A stretch of 64,000 nt of DNA, from contig JAAEOK010000018.1 of NCBI GenBank assembly GCA_024244705.1, forward strand, positions 1 through 64,000. The letters are read 5' to 3'. The position numbers were made by a program, and so were the translations under genes. The notes below the pieces were generated by a model. That model had not been told where the DNA came from and did not search any database. It was given only the letters and a program-made list of their open reading frames with translations. The stretch comes from Alphaproteobacteria bacterium. Lineage in GTDB: Bacteria; Pseudomonadota; Alphaproteobacteria; JAAEOK01. Below, piece after piece: positions 36,852-46,238 of the stretch. How positions within the stretch are numbered: the stretch's first letter is position 1; each line of letters opens with the position of its first letter.

Positions 36852-37937
36852 CTAAAACACCGGCACGATGTCATCGGGATCGAAGGCCACCGATTCGCCG
36901 TCGATGCCGATCTCGGGGATCGCCGGAAACGCAATCCCGTAGGGATCGATCAGGCCCTTGAGCCGCAATAGGGCGGTCCGCCAATTCTCCTCGCGGGCCG
37001 CCAGGCTGAGGATGCCGAGGCCGGCGGAGCGGGCGGCGTCCTCGAGCAGGCGATGGGCCGGCCGCCACGTTTCCGGCAGTTCCCAAAACTGCTCTGGCGG
37101 CTCATAGAGGATACCGGACAGGAACACGAACCCGGCGCGGATCTGCTTGGTGATGGTCGCCTTCTGTTCGTCGGTCGCCTGGGGCAAGATGTTCTGGAGC
37201 AGCGTCAGGCAAATGCGCAGGTGCCGCGCCTCGTCCTGGCCGACCTTGCGAAAGCCTTCCTTGATCACCGGGATCGTCGTCTGCTGATGCATGGTCTGAA
37301 ACAGCGTCGAGGACGCGATCTCGCCCATCAGGAACGAGGTGAACAGGATTTGCAGGGGGTATTTATGGATGCCCTTCTTGTAGCCCTCCCAATACCGCGT
37401 GCCGTTGCGGAAGTACCATTTGACGTTGTTCTGGGCGAGCTTGCTGAGCGTGGTCTGGGGCTCGTAACCGAGCGGTCCGCCGGGGGTCAGTTTTTCGATC
37501 ACGCGCTGGCATACCTCGTCGTGGTTGACTTCGTCGCGGGTGATCAGGAAGAAGCATTTCCGCACCGGGTCTTCCTCATGCTTCTCGTAGGTGCGGATCA
37601 TGGCTCGGGCGAAGACCGCGGGGCCCGAACTGTCGAAGACCGACAGCAAGCCGAACCAGTAGGCGATGGCATAGCGCTGGTCGAGGGTGAAATCGTCCGG
37701 GTTCAGCGTATCCCACGGCAATTCCGGCGGCGTCCAGGTTTGACGCCGCGCACTCTCGTACACCTTCATCAATTTCGGCGTCTCGACGTGCCATTCGATG
37801 GGAAAAATGTTGTCGTCCGGAAACGGCGGCGGCTCGGTCGCGCCGTACAGGATCGCTTCGGGGTCGGGCGCGGATTGAGCGTCGCCGGGCGGAACGGCGG
37901 CCGGCGTGGCCATGTCGGCGGTAGTGTCGGCGGTCAT
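36852..37937 (-). CDS. Ferritin-like diiron protein of unknown function
   Basis: A 361-residue, mostly helical protein. A four-helix diiron set is visible: Glu in RTYEKHEED, ExxH in RDEVNHDEVC, Glu in LMGEIASS and ExxH in GQDEARHLRIC. This matches the ferritin-like/ribonucleotide-reductase-like oxidase layout. There is no signal peptide or membrane segment. The substrate is unknown: N-oxygenase (AurF-like) or fatty-acyl oxidase activity are both possible in this superfamily. The ATG at 37937 has CAGGAAAG upstream. No iron storage partner or reductase lies next to it. Confidence 0.75.
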   Translation of the reverse strand: MTADTTADMATPAAVPPGDAQSAPDPEAILYGATEPPPFPDDNIFPIEWHVETPKLMKVYESARRQTWTPPELPWDTLNPDDFTLDQRYAIAYWFGLLSVFDSSGPAVFARAMIRTYEKHEEDPVRKCFFLITRDEVNHDEVCQRVIEKLTPGGPLGYEPQTTLSKLAQNNVKWYFRNGTRYWEGYKKGIHKYPLQILFTSFLMGEIASSTLFQTMHQQTTIPVIKEGFRKVGQDEARHLRICLTLLQNILPQATDEQKATITKQIRAGFVFLSGILYEPPEQFWELPETWRPAHRLLEDAARSAGLGILSLAAREENWRTALLRLKGLIDPYGIAFPAIPEIGIDGESVAFDPDDIVPVF

Positions 37938-38139
37938 CTGTCGGGCTTTCCTGAACTGGAATCGATACAAATAACTGATCGATAAATAGGATACTGTTTC
38001 ATAATGATCGGAACAAGCCCCGGCCCCACCAATGCCCTGTATCGCTTTCCGAGGGTCCGTTGGGCCGGCGTCACGTTGTCGCCACGAAATCGTGTAAAAA
38101 GGTCTTACCTCGAAAAATCATGAGCGGTCGCGAACGGCG

Positions 38140-38847
38140 ATGCGCGGTGCGAGACTCTACGTTCTCATCCTGATCTACGGCGTCTTCCTGGTCGCCGCTG
38201 TCGCACTCTATTTCGGCAAGCTGACCCTGCCGCCCGAATGGAACCCGTTTACCATCGTCCGGCTCGACGGCGCGGTCGGTCCGTTCACCCGGATGAAGTT
38301 GCGCCGGCTCCACGAAGAGCCGGAAATCTGTCTCGCTGCGCTGTCGGTAAGCGAATTGGCCTTTTCGCCGCATCCGGGTATCCCCATCGAGGAGGGGTGC
38401 GGTATCGAGAACGGCGTCGAGGTTGTCGGCGCCGATATCACTTACAGCGACGACTTCGCCGCGACCTGCGGGCTGGCGGCGGGGCTCTATATGTTCCAGC
38501 GCGAAATCCTCCAGCCGGCCGCCGAGCGCCATTTCGGCCAGCGCGTCGTCGGGATCGACCACTCCGGCACCTACGATTGCCGCAACGTCGGTTTCCGTAC
38601 GGCCGGGCCGCGGAGCCAGCACGCCCGCGCTAACGCGATGGATATGGTCGGGTTTCGATTCGGGGACGGGACGCGCGTCCGGGTCTCGCGACAGAACTGG
38701 GAGTCGGACGGACCCGAAGGCGGGTTTCTGAGGGAGGTGCATCGCGGCGCCTGCCGTCTTTTCGGCTCGGTGCTGGGCCCCGACTACGACGCCATGCACT
38801 ATACTCACTTCCACTTCGACATGCGGCCCGATGGAGTCTGTCGCTAG
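38140..38847 (+). CDS. Extensin-like family protein, membrane-anchored
   Basis: A 235-residue protein with an uncleaved N-terminal membrane anchor (residues 4-25, ARLYVLILIYGVFLVAAVAL). The extensin-like C domain of bacteria follows: CGIENGVEVVG, then FGQRVVGIDHSGTYDCRNV, SQHARANAMDMVGF and the C-terminal HYTHFHFDMRPDG. The His/Asp/Cys pattern is reminiscent of peptidoglycan DD-peptidases of the M15 fold, so a cell-wall role is likely. It is divergent from the ferritin-like gene. Confidence 0.82.
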   Translation: MRGARLYVLILIYGVFLVAAVALYFGKLTLPPEWNPFTIVRLDGAVGPFTRMKLRRLHEEPEICLAALSVSELAFSPHPGIPIEEGCGIENGVEVVGADITYSDDFAATCGLAAGLYMFQREILQPAAERHFGQRVVGIDHSGTYDCRNVGFRTAGPRSQHARANAMDMVGFRFGDGTRVRVSRQNWESDGPEGGFLREVHRGACRLFGSVLGPDYDAMHYTHFHFDMRPDGVCR

Positions 38848-38915
38848 TTCCAAGTTCCTCGTCGCTCCCGGCAAACTGCGATACTGTCACGGGCGTCAGC
38901 ACGGCTATTCGGATA

Positions 38916-40406
38916 ATGCCAGACTTCCTTCTCGCCATCGATCAGGGCACCACCAGCAGCCGCGCGATCGTCTTCGGCGCCGACGGTCTGCCGCGAGGTA
39001 GCGCCCAGATCGAGCTGCCGCAAATCTACCCGCATCCCGGCTGGGTCGAGCACGACCCGGATCGAATCTGGCAGGATAGTGTGACGACCTGCCGCGCGGC
39101 GGTCAGCGATGCCGGCCTCGAGGCCGACGACATCGCCGCAATCGGCATCGCGAACCAACGCGAAACCGTGGTGGTGTGGGAGCGGGCCAGCGGCCGACCG
39201 ATCCACAATGCGATCGTGTGGCAGGACAGGCGGACCGCGAGGGCCTGCGATGCGCTGCGCGAAGAGGGCCACGAAGATACGCTACGGATGAGGACCGGTC
39301 TTGTCGCCGACCCCTACTTTTCCGCCACCAAGCTGGCATGGCTGCTCGATTCGGTCGACGGCGCGCGCGCCGCGGCGCGCCGGGGCGAACTCGCCTTCGG
39401 CACCATCGACAGCTTCCTGCTATGGCACCTGACGGGCGGCGAGGTCCACGCGACCGACGTGACCAACGCCTCTCGTACGCTGCTGTTCGATATTCGTCGG
39501 CTGAACTGGGACGAGGATTTATTCGAGCTCTTCGATATCCCGTTGGCCATGGCGCCCGAGGTTCGTTCCAACGTGTCGGATTTTGGTTTTGCCGAGCCAT
39601 CGATTCTGGGACGGGCCGTGCCGATCTGCGGCATCGCCGGCGACCAACAGGCGGCGGCCATCGGCCAGGCCTGCATCCGACCCGGTATGATCAAGGCGAC
39701 TTACGGCACCGGTGCCTTCATCCTGCTCGACACCGGGCCCGATCCCGTGCTGTCCGAAAACCGGTTGCTGACCACCGTCGCCTTCCGGGTCGGCGATCAT
39801 TGCCATTATGCGGTCGAAGGCAGCATCTTCGTCGCCGGCGCCGCGGTGCAATGGCTGCGCGACGGTGTCGGCGTGATCGGCGACGCGGCCGACACCGAGG
39901 CGCTTGCCGAATCGCTTGCCGATACGGGCGATGTCTACCTCGTGCCCGCATTCGCGGGTTTGGGCGCCCCCCACTGGGATGCGGCGGCCCGTGGCGCGAT
40001 CGTCGGCCTGACCCAGAACAGCGGTGCCGCTCAGCTGGTTCGCGCGGCACTCGAAGCCGCCGCCTTTCAGACCTATGATGTCCTGGCCGCGATGACCGCC
40101 GACGGCGCCGCGCCGCCGCTCGCCTTGCGGGTCGATGGCGGCATGGCGGCCAATTCGTGGATGCTCGGCTTCCTTGCCGACATCGCGAACGTTCGTGTTG
40201 AGCGGCCGGTCGTCACCGAAACCACCGCTCTCGGTGCGGTCATCCTGGCCTCGATCGGCGTCGGCTGGTTTGCCGATCTGACCGCCGCCGAACGGATGTG
40301 GCGATTGGACCGCGGATTCGACCCGGCGATGACCACCGATCGTCGGGCAAACCTGTTGGGTGGATGGCAGCGCGCCGTCGAGGCGGTTTGCGTGGTACAT
40401 GGTTAG
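38916..40406 (+). CDS. glpK: Glycerol kinase
   Basis: A 496-residue FGGY-family kinase. The N-terminal phosphate motif is AIDQGTTSSRAIVFG. The glycerol site is in NQRETVVVWERASG, and TYGTGAFILLDTG and LRVDGGMAANSWML are the ATP-site motifs. It phosphorylates glycerol to sn-glycerol 3-phosphate. No glpF or glpD is adjacent. Length is normal. Confidence 0.93.
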   Translation: MPDFLLAIDQGTTSSRAIVFGADGLPRGSAQIELPQIYPHPGWVEHDPDRIWQDSVTTCRAAVSDAGLEADDIAAIGIANQRETVVVWERASGRPIHNAIVWQDRRTARACDALREEGHEDTLRMRTGLVADPYFSATKLAWLLDSVDGARAAARRGELAFGTIDSFLLWHLTGGEVHATDVTNASRTLLFDIRRLNWDEDLFELFDIPLAMAPEVRSNVSDFGFAEPSILGRAVPICGIAGDQQAAAIGQACIRPGMIKATYGTGAFILLDTGPDPVLSENRLLTTVAFRVGDHCHYAVEGSIFVAGAAVQWLRDGVGVIGDAADTEALAESLADTGDVYLVPAFAGLGAPHWDAAARGAIVGLTQNSGAAQLVRAALEAAAFQTYDVLAAMTADGAAPPLALRVDGGMAANSWMLGFLADIANVRVERPVVTETTALGAVILASIGVGWFADLTAAERMWRLDRGFDPAMTTDRRANLLGGWQRAVEAVCVVHG

Positions 40407-40411
40407 GGGAC

Positions 40412-40434
40412 GGCCGCCGGGCACGGCGGCGGCC
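40412..40434 (+). terminator. Weak hairpin between glpK and putA
   Basis: GGCCGCCG (40412-40419) and CGGCGGCC (40427-40434) form an 8-bp GC stem with a 7-nt loop, directly after the glpK stop. No T-run follows, and the putA ribosome site begins 9 nt later. It could weaken read-through but is not a convincing intrinsic terminator. Confidence 0.3.
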
Positions 40435-40455
40435 AGGAATTAGCGGGAGTATGAA

Positions 40456-43400
40456 ATGATCTTTGACTATGAGCTGCCGGAACGCTCGGACCTGCGCCAG
40501 TCCGTTGCCGCCGCCTATCGGCTGGACGAAACCGAAATGGTCGAGCGGCTCCTCGCCTATGCACAGTTTTCCGGCGATGCCCGGACGCGCATCGCCGACC
40601 GGGCCGAAGCCCTGGTGCGCGCGGTACGGGCACGGCCGAGCGAGGGCAGCGTCGAGGCCTTCATGCACGAGTACGAACTGTCCAGCCATGAAGGTATCGT
40701 GCTGATGTGTCTGGCGGAGGCGCTCCTGCGGGTGCCCGACGATGAAACCGTCGACAAGCTGATCCAGGACAAGATCACATCGGCCGATTGGGGGCGGCAT
40801 CTCGGCCACAGCGGGTCGCTGTTTGTCAACGCGTCGACCTGGGGGTTCATGCTGACCGGAAGCCTGCTGGCGGCAAAGGACAGCTCCGAGCACGACCTGC
40901 GCACGACCCTGACCGGATTGCTCGGACGCACCGGCGAGCCGATTATCCGCCAGGCCATTCGTCAGGCGATGCGCATCCTCGGCCGGCAGTTCATCATGGG
41001 CGAGACCATCGAGGAAGGGCTGCATCGCGCCCGCTCCTACGAGAAACAGGGCTACCGCTTCTCCTATGACATGCTCGGCGAGGCCGCGCGCACCAACACC
41101 GATGCGGAGAAATTCTTCGACGCCTATGCGAAGGCGATCGACGCCATCGCCGCCACCAACCCCAAGGACCCGATTATCGGAGCCGGCCTGTCGGTCAAAT
41201 TGTCCGCGCTCGACCCGCGCTATGAATTCGCCCAGCACCGGCGCACGATGAGCAACGTCCTCGGGCGCCTCAAGGCACTGGCGATCAAGGCCAAGCAGGG
41301 GCGCATCGGCCTCACCGTCGATGCCGAGGAAGCCGATCGTCTCGAGCCGTCGCTCGACATCATCGAGGCGCTCGCCGCCGATCCCGAACTTGCCGGATGG
41401 AATGGATTCGGCCTTGCCTTGCAGACCTATCAGAAGCGCGCCTTTCACGTCGTCGATTGGCTGGCCGACCTGGGCCGGCGCAGCGACCGCCGGTTCATGG
41501 TGCGCCTGGTCAAGGGCGCCTATTGGGACACCGAGATCAAGCGCGCGCAGGAAGCCGGCGAGGACGGTTATCCGGTCTTCACCCGCAAGGCATCGACCGA
41601 CCTGTCCTATATCGCCTGCGTCCGCAAGGCCTTCGAGTGCACGGACGCGATCTATCCTCAATTCGCGACCCACAACGCCCAAACCGCCTCGGTCGTTCTC
41701 GAACTCGCCGGCGACTATCGTGATTTCGAGTTTCAGCGCCTGCACGGCATGAGCGCGCACCTTCACGACGAACTCATCGCGCCCGAGAAGTATGGCGTTC
41801 CGGTCCGTGTCTATGCCCCCTGCGGTGGCCACAAGGAGCTGCTGCCCTATCTCGTCCGCCGCCTGCTGGAGAACGGCGCCAACACGTCGTTCGTCAACCG
41901 GATCATGGACGAATCGGTTCCGCTCGAGAAGATCACCGGCGATCCGGTCGAGGAGGTGGCGGCGCTGCAGCACAAGCCCCACCCAAGGATACCCTTGCCG
42001 CGTCAGATCTATGCACCACGGCGTCTTAATTCGATGGGCGTGGACCTCACCGACGAGCGGTCGTTGCGCGGGCTGGCCGAAGAATTGACCGGCTTCGCCG
42101 ACGCGGGGTGGAGCGCCGGACCGATCGTCGACGGTAGCGAAGCGCTGACGCGGCTCGGCGACATCACCGACCCGGCCGACCGTGCCCGGGTCGTCGGCGG
42201 TGTCCAGGAGGCCGACGAAGCGGACGTCGCGGCTGCGCTCGACGTTGCCGAGAAGGCGTTCCCCGCCTGGCGCGACCGGCCGGTCGAGGACCGGGCGGCG
42301 TTCCTCGAACGGGCGGCCGACCTGTTCGAGGCAAACACGCCCGAACTGATGGCGATCGCCATTCGCGAGGCCGGCAAGACGCTCGCCGATGCCGTCGCCG
42401 AAGTGCGCGAGGCGGTCGACTTTTGCCGCTACTATGCGGTTCAGGCGCGGCGGCTCTGCGGTGCGCCGACCGCCCTGCCGGCGCACGGCGGCGACCTGTT
42501 CGAGACCGGCGGCCGCGGCATCTTCGTCTGCATCAGCCCGTGGAACTTTCCGCTCGCCATATTTACCGGACAAATCGCGGCGGCGCTCGCCGTCGGCAAC
42601 GCGGTGATCGCGAAGCCTGCCGAACAGACCTCCCTGATGGCGGCGCGCGCGGTTCGCCTGCTGCACGAGGCGGGGATTCCTCCTGCGGTGCTGCAGCTGC
42701 TTCCGGGACGTGGAGAAGTGGTCGGCGCCCGGCTCGTTGCCGATCCACGCGTCGCCGGCGTCGCCTTTACCGGCGGAACCGACACCGCGCTGGCCATCCG
42801 ACGCACGCTCGCCGCCGGGCCGATTGGACCGGTCCCGCTGATCGCCGAGACCGGCGGCCAGAATGCGATGATCGTCGATTCGACGGCCTTGCCCGAGCAG
42901 GCAATCGGCGATGTGTTGCATTCGGCGTTCGACAGCGCGGGCCAGCGCTGCTCCGCGTTGCGTGTGCTGTTCCTTCAGGACGACATCGCGCCGGGCATGA
43001 TCGAGATGCTGGCCGGCGCCATGTCGGAGCTTCGAATCGGCGACCCCTCGGTTCTATCGACCGACGTCGGACCGGTCATCGACGACGAGGCGAAATCGGT
43101 GCTCGAAGCCCATGGCGAACGAATGGCGGCGGAAGGAACGCCGATCCACGTTTGCGCTCTCGACGAATCGACGGTCCGCGGCACGTTCTTCGGCCCGCGC
43201 GCCTATGAAATCGATTCCCTCGACCGACTGCACCGGGAGGTCTTCGGTCCGGTTCTCCATGTCATTCGGTTCGCCGCCGATCGTATCGATCAGGTCGTCG
43301 ATCGCATCAACGCCACCGGCTACGGTCTGACTTTCGGCGTTCACAGTCGGATCGATTCGGTCGCCGACCGTCTCCACCGACGAATCCGCGCCGGCAACAC

Positions 43401-44478
43401 CTATGTCAACCGCAACATCATCGGCGCCATCGTTGGTGTTCAACCCTTTGGCGGCGAAGGTCTTTCGGGTACCGGGCCGAAGGCGGGCGGGCCCAATTAT
43501 TTGCGCCGCTTTGCCGTTGCCGCACGAGCGACCGGCGATGACGATGGCGCAGCGCCAACGTCGCCCGGGTTTCGTTCGCCCGGTGCGGGATGGCAGACAT
43601 CCCCGATCGTCGGCGGGCGACGCCAATCGGGCCCAATGGTGATAACCCACCCGGCCTCTCATCCCGAAGCGATAAACGGCACACTGGTGCTGGCCACCCA
43701 GGAGCATGCCGACGAGGCCACGACGTTGGCACTGGCGGCGTTTCCGCGCTGGGAGGCACTGCCGGCCGATCACCATGCGGTGATCCTTGACGATATCGCC
43801 CGCGAATTGGTCAATGCCTTGCAGGACCACATCGACCTCTGTGTCGACGCCGCCGGCATAGAGCCGCGCGCGGCCGCGCGGGCAATCGAGGATGCCGCTA
43901 CGCTGTGCCGCGCCTACGCCGCCGAGGCGCGGGCCAGCCTGGCGGCGCCGCTGCGCCTGCGCGGCTATACCGGCGAACGCGATGAGCTTTCGTTGCGCGG
44001 CCGCGGTCTTTTCCTGTGCATTGTCGAAGGCGCGGCTCCGATTGCCACGATCGCGGGCATGGTCGCCGCGGCTTCGGTGGCGGGAAATGGGTCGCTGGTC
44101 ATTGCCGGCGAGGCTTCGGCCCATCTCGCGGCACGGCTCGTCGCGCGCTTCCACGCCTCGGGAATGCCGCCGGATGTCCTCCATTTCCTGCCCATCGCTG
44201 ACGACGCTCTGCGTGACGCGATGGCGACCGACCCGCGCATCGCGGGTATCGCTTTCGCGGGCACCGAAGATCGCGCCCGTGATCTCGACCGCATCCTGGC
44301 GGCGCGCGAAGGACCGATCATACCGCTCATTGTGGAGCGATCAGACATCGCTGCCGAGGTAGGGTTCTCCAACGTCGGTGATATCTACCGCTTCGCCACC
44401 GAGCGCTCGCTGTCGATCGACACCACCGCTTCGGGCGGCAACGCATCGCTGTTCAGTATCGAAGAGAACGGCGGGTGA
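40456..44478 (+). CDS. putA: Bifunctional proline dehydrogenase / L-glutamate gamma-semialdehyde dehydrogenase PutA
   Basis: A 1340-residue enzyme. The proline dehydrogenase barrel spans about residues 180-500 (VKLSALDPRYEF, RLVKGAYWDTEIKRAQ, FATHNAQT). The P5C dehydrogenase domain spans about 560-1010, with catalytic Cys832 in GQRCSALR and GVQPFGGEGLSGTGPKAGGP near its end. The residues beyond 1030 form a further aldehyde-dehydrogenase-like domain without a catalytic Cys, as in long type-B PutA proteins. There is no N-terminal ribbon-helix-helix repressor domain. GGGAG lies 7 nt before the ATG. It oxidises proline to glutamate. Confidence 0.93.
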   Translation: MIFDYELPERSDLRQSVAAAYRLDETEMVERLLAYAQFSGDARTRIADRAEALVRAVRARPSEGSVEAFMHEYELSSHEGIVLMCLAEALLRVPDDETVDKLIQDKITSADWGRHLGHSGSLFVNASTWGFMLTGSLLAAKDSSEHDLRTTLTGLLGRTGEPIIRQAIRQAMRILGRQFIMGETIEEGLHRARSYEKQGYRFSYDMLGEAARTNTDAEKFFDAYAKAIDAIAATNPKDPIIGAGLSVKLSALDPRYEFAQHRRTMSNVLGRLKALAIKAKQGRIGLTVDAEEADRLEPSLDIIEALAADPELAGWNGFGLALQTYQKRAFHVVDWLADLGRRSDRRFMVRLVKGAYWDTEIKRAQEAGEDGYPVFTRKASTDLSYIACVRKAFECTDAIYPQFATHNAQTASVVLELAGDYRDFEFQRLHGMSAHLHDELIAPEKYGVPVRVYAPCGGHKELLPYLVRRLLENGANTSFVNRIMDESVPLEKITGDPVEEVAALQHKPHPRIPLPRQIYAPRRLNSMGVDLTDERSLRGLAEELTGFADAGWSAGPIVDGSEALTRLGDITDPADRARVVGGVQEADEADVAAALDVAEKAFPAWRDRPVEDRAAFLERAADLFEANTPELMAIAIREAGKTLADAVAEVREAVDFCRYYAVQARRLCGAPTALPAHGGDLFETGGRGIFVCISPWNFPLAIFTGQIAAALAVGNAVIAKPAEQTSLMAARAVRLLHEAGIPPAVLQLLPGRGEVVGARLVADPRVAGVAFTGGTDTALAIRRTLAAGPIGPVPLIAETGGQNAMIVDSTALPEQAIGDVLHSAFDSAGQRCSALRVLFLQDDIAPGMIEMLAGAMSELRIGDPSVLSTDVGPVIDDEAKSVLEAHGERMAAEGTPIHVCALDESTVRGTFFGPRAYEIDSLDRLHREVFGPVLHVIRFAADRIDQVVDRINATGYGLTFGVHSRIDSVADRLHRRIRAGNTYVNRNIIGAIVGVQPFGGEGLSGTGPKAGGPNYLRRFAVAARATGDDDGAAPTSPGFRSPGAGWQTSPIVGGRRQSGPMVITHPASHPEAINGTLVLATQEHADEATTLALAAFPRWEALPADHHAVILDDIARELVNALQDHIDLCVDAAGIEPRAAARAIEDAATLCRAYAAEARASLAAPLRLRGYTGERDELSLRGRGLFLCIVEGAAPIATIAGMVAAASVAGNGSLVIAGEASAHLAARLVARFHASGMPPDVLHFLPIADDALRDAMATDPRIAGIAFAGTEDRARDLDRILAAREGPIIPLIVERSDIAAEVGFSNVGDIYRFATERSLSIDTTASGGNASLFSIEENGG

Positions 44479-44486
44479 GCGCCGCG

Positions 44487-44518
44487 GCTAGAGCACTTTG
44501 AACGCGCGGTGCTCTAGC
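44487..44518. terminator. Hairpin between convergent putA and herA-like genes
   Basis: GCTAGAGCAC (44487-44496) and GTGCTCTAGC (44509-44518) are perfect 10-bp complements with a 12-nt loop. The right arm contains the stop codon of the HerA-like gene (44514-44516). It shares the TAGAGC core with the palindromes near sufA. No T-run follows. Confidence 0.45.
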
Positions 44519-46238
44519 GTTGGCGGTGACGCCACCGCTCGATGACGCGCTCGACGAATCTTTCGACCTCGATATCCTGCGACCATCCGCTGGAGAAACT
44601 GGCGGTTCCGCTCATCGGGCGCTCGTCGTTGGGAAGCTCGTCGAAGCAAACACGCATCGGCACCGAAACGCCTTCGCCGACGGCAATGGCTTCCGCGTTG
44701 CGCAACGAGGGCAGGAAGTCCATCAGACCGATCGCCGATTCCGACATCGCGCTGCGGACGAAATCCTGGTCCTTCTGGTTCGACATGCGGAGCGCGAAGA
44801 CCGTATTGCACTGGGACAGGATCTCGGCGGCGAGCTCCGACGGCCGCTGGCTGACCAGGCATAACGAGACGCCGTATTTGCGGCCTTCCTTGGCGATTTG
44901 CGACAGCGCGCGCTTGGTCGGCTCGAAACCGCGTCCCGAATCGGTCGGCGCGTAGCGATGGGCCTCCTCGCAGACCAGCAGCATCGGCATCGAACGTTCG
45001 CTCCACAGCGCGAAGTCGAAGGTCATCCGGCACAGCACCGAGACCACGACATTGATGATTTCCGACGGTACGCCGGAAAGATCGACGATCGTCACCGGTT
45101 TGCCGGCGACCGGGATGCGGAATAGCTGCGAGATGATCTGCGCCATGTTGTCGCGTACCGACAGGCCGGGGAACATGAAGTCGAAGCGCGGATCCGCCTG
45201 GAGCGCCGCGAAGCGCGCTTTTAGCCGCATATAGGGGGCGACATCGCGCGGCCGGTCGAGGCGTCCAGCGGTCTCGTCGAGAATCCGCGCCACCTCGCCG
45301 AGCCGGTAGGGGACCGGCGCATCGACGGTAATTCGGCCGGCATTTTTTCCGTCACCGACAAACTGGCGTTTGGCGGCAACGATGACCTCGTTGAGTATTG
45401 CGGCCTCGACCTCCGCGTCCTGGCCGTCGCTGTTGATGACGATTTCCTCGATCTCCTCGGAATTGAGGAGCCAATAGGGGATCTGCAGGGTCCCGGGATC
45501 GAGCACTTCGGCGGCGTCGCCGAGCGCTTTCGAATATTCGTTGTGGACGTCGAGCAAGAGCACGTGCCCGTTGGGGTGTTCCGACAGGATCGCGCGCAGG
45601 ATAAGCGCAACGGCACAGGACTTACCGGCGCCCGTGGTGCCGAGAATGGCGAAGTGTTTGCCGAGGAGGTCGTCGGTCACGACATAGGCGGGAATCGTCC
45701 GGTCTTGATGAATGCTGCCGATCGGTACCGCGGACTTGGTGGGAAATGTGTAGACATTGGCCAGATCGTCAGCCGTGGTGGCAAAGACGTTGTCCGCCAA
45801 CGACGGAAAATACGACACGCCGCGCTGAAAAGTGCTATCGCGATTTCCCAACCCGACCGATGTCTCGCCCAACAATTCCAGCTCGACGATCCGATAGGTT
45901 TCGTTGTTGGGATCGGTCGACGGAACCGGGATGCTGAGGCCGCTGACGATGCCATAGACGGTCGTGTAGGGTGTTCCCATCTTGACCAGGGAGCCGATCT
46001 GCAAGGGAGTCGGTTGGTCGCCTTCGTCCCTGTCGAGATCGTCGTCCAGCAACATGATAGCCTGCGAGCCGGAGACCGCGACGATCCGCCCCAACCGGTC
46101 GGAAAAGGTTTTGACCGGATGCAAGTCGCGGCCGATGTCTCCCAGCCGACGATGCCTATCGATCTCCGCCGTTAGGCTTCTATTTGTCGAGGAGACTTCT
46201 TCCAGCCGCATGCTCAAGTCTGCCGTCGCTTTAGCCAA
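44514..46238 (-). CDS. HerA-like ATPase (DUF87/FtsK-HerA superfamily)
   Basis: A 574-residue ATPase. It has a short N-terminal coiled segment, then a HAS-barrel-like domain (residues about 40-170), Walker A GTTGAGKS at 200-207, Walker B VLLLDVHNEY, and MLLVCEEAHRYAP in the second half with NTVFALRMSNQKDQDFV. HerA proteins are hexameric DNA translocases that usually pair with the nuclease NurA. No nuclease gene is adjacent. The start is TTG at 46238, with AAGGAG 8 nt upstream. It overlaps the end of the histidine kinase gene by 8 nt. An in-frame ATG at 46211 has no ribosome site. Confidence 0.85.
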   Translation of the reverse strand: MAKATADLSMRLEEVSSTNRSLTAEIDRHRRLGDIGRDLHPVKTFSDRLGRIVAVSGSQAIMLLDDDLDRDEGDQPTPLQIGSLVKMGTPYTTVYGIVSGLSIPVPSTDPNNETYRIVELELLGETSVGLGNRDSTFQRGVSYFPSLADNVFATTADDLANVYTFPTKSAVPIGSIHQDRTIPAYVVTDDLLGKHFAILGTTGAGKSCAVALILRAILSEHPNGHVLLLDVHNEYSKALGDAAEVLDPGTLQIPYWLLNSEEIEEIVINSDGQDAEVEAAILNEVIVAAKRQFVGDGKNAGRITVDAPVPYRLGEVARILDETAGRLDRPRDVAPYMRLKARFAALQADPRFDFMFPGLSVRDNMAQIISQLFRIPVAGKPVTIVDLSGVPSEIINVVVSVLCRMTFDFALWSERSMPMLLVCEEAHRYAPTDSGRGFEPTKRALSQIAKEGRKYGVSLCLVSQRPSELAAEILSQCNTVFALRMSNQKDQDFVRSAMSESAIGLMDFLPSLRNAEAIAVGEGVSVPMRVCFDELPNDERPMSGTASFSSGWSQDIEVERFVERVIERWRHRQR

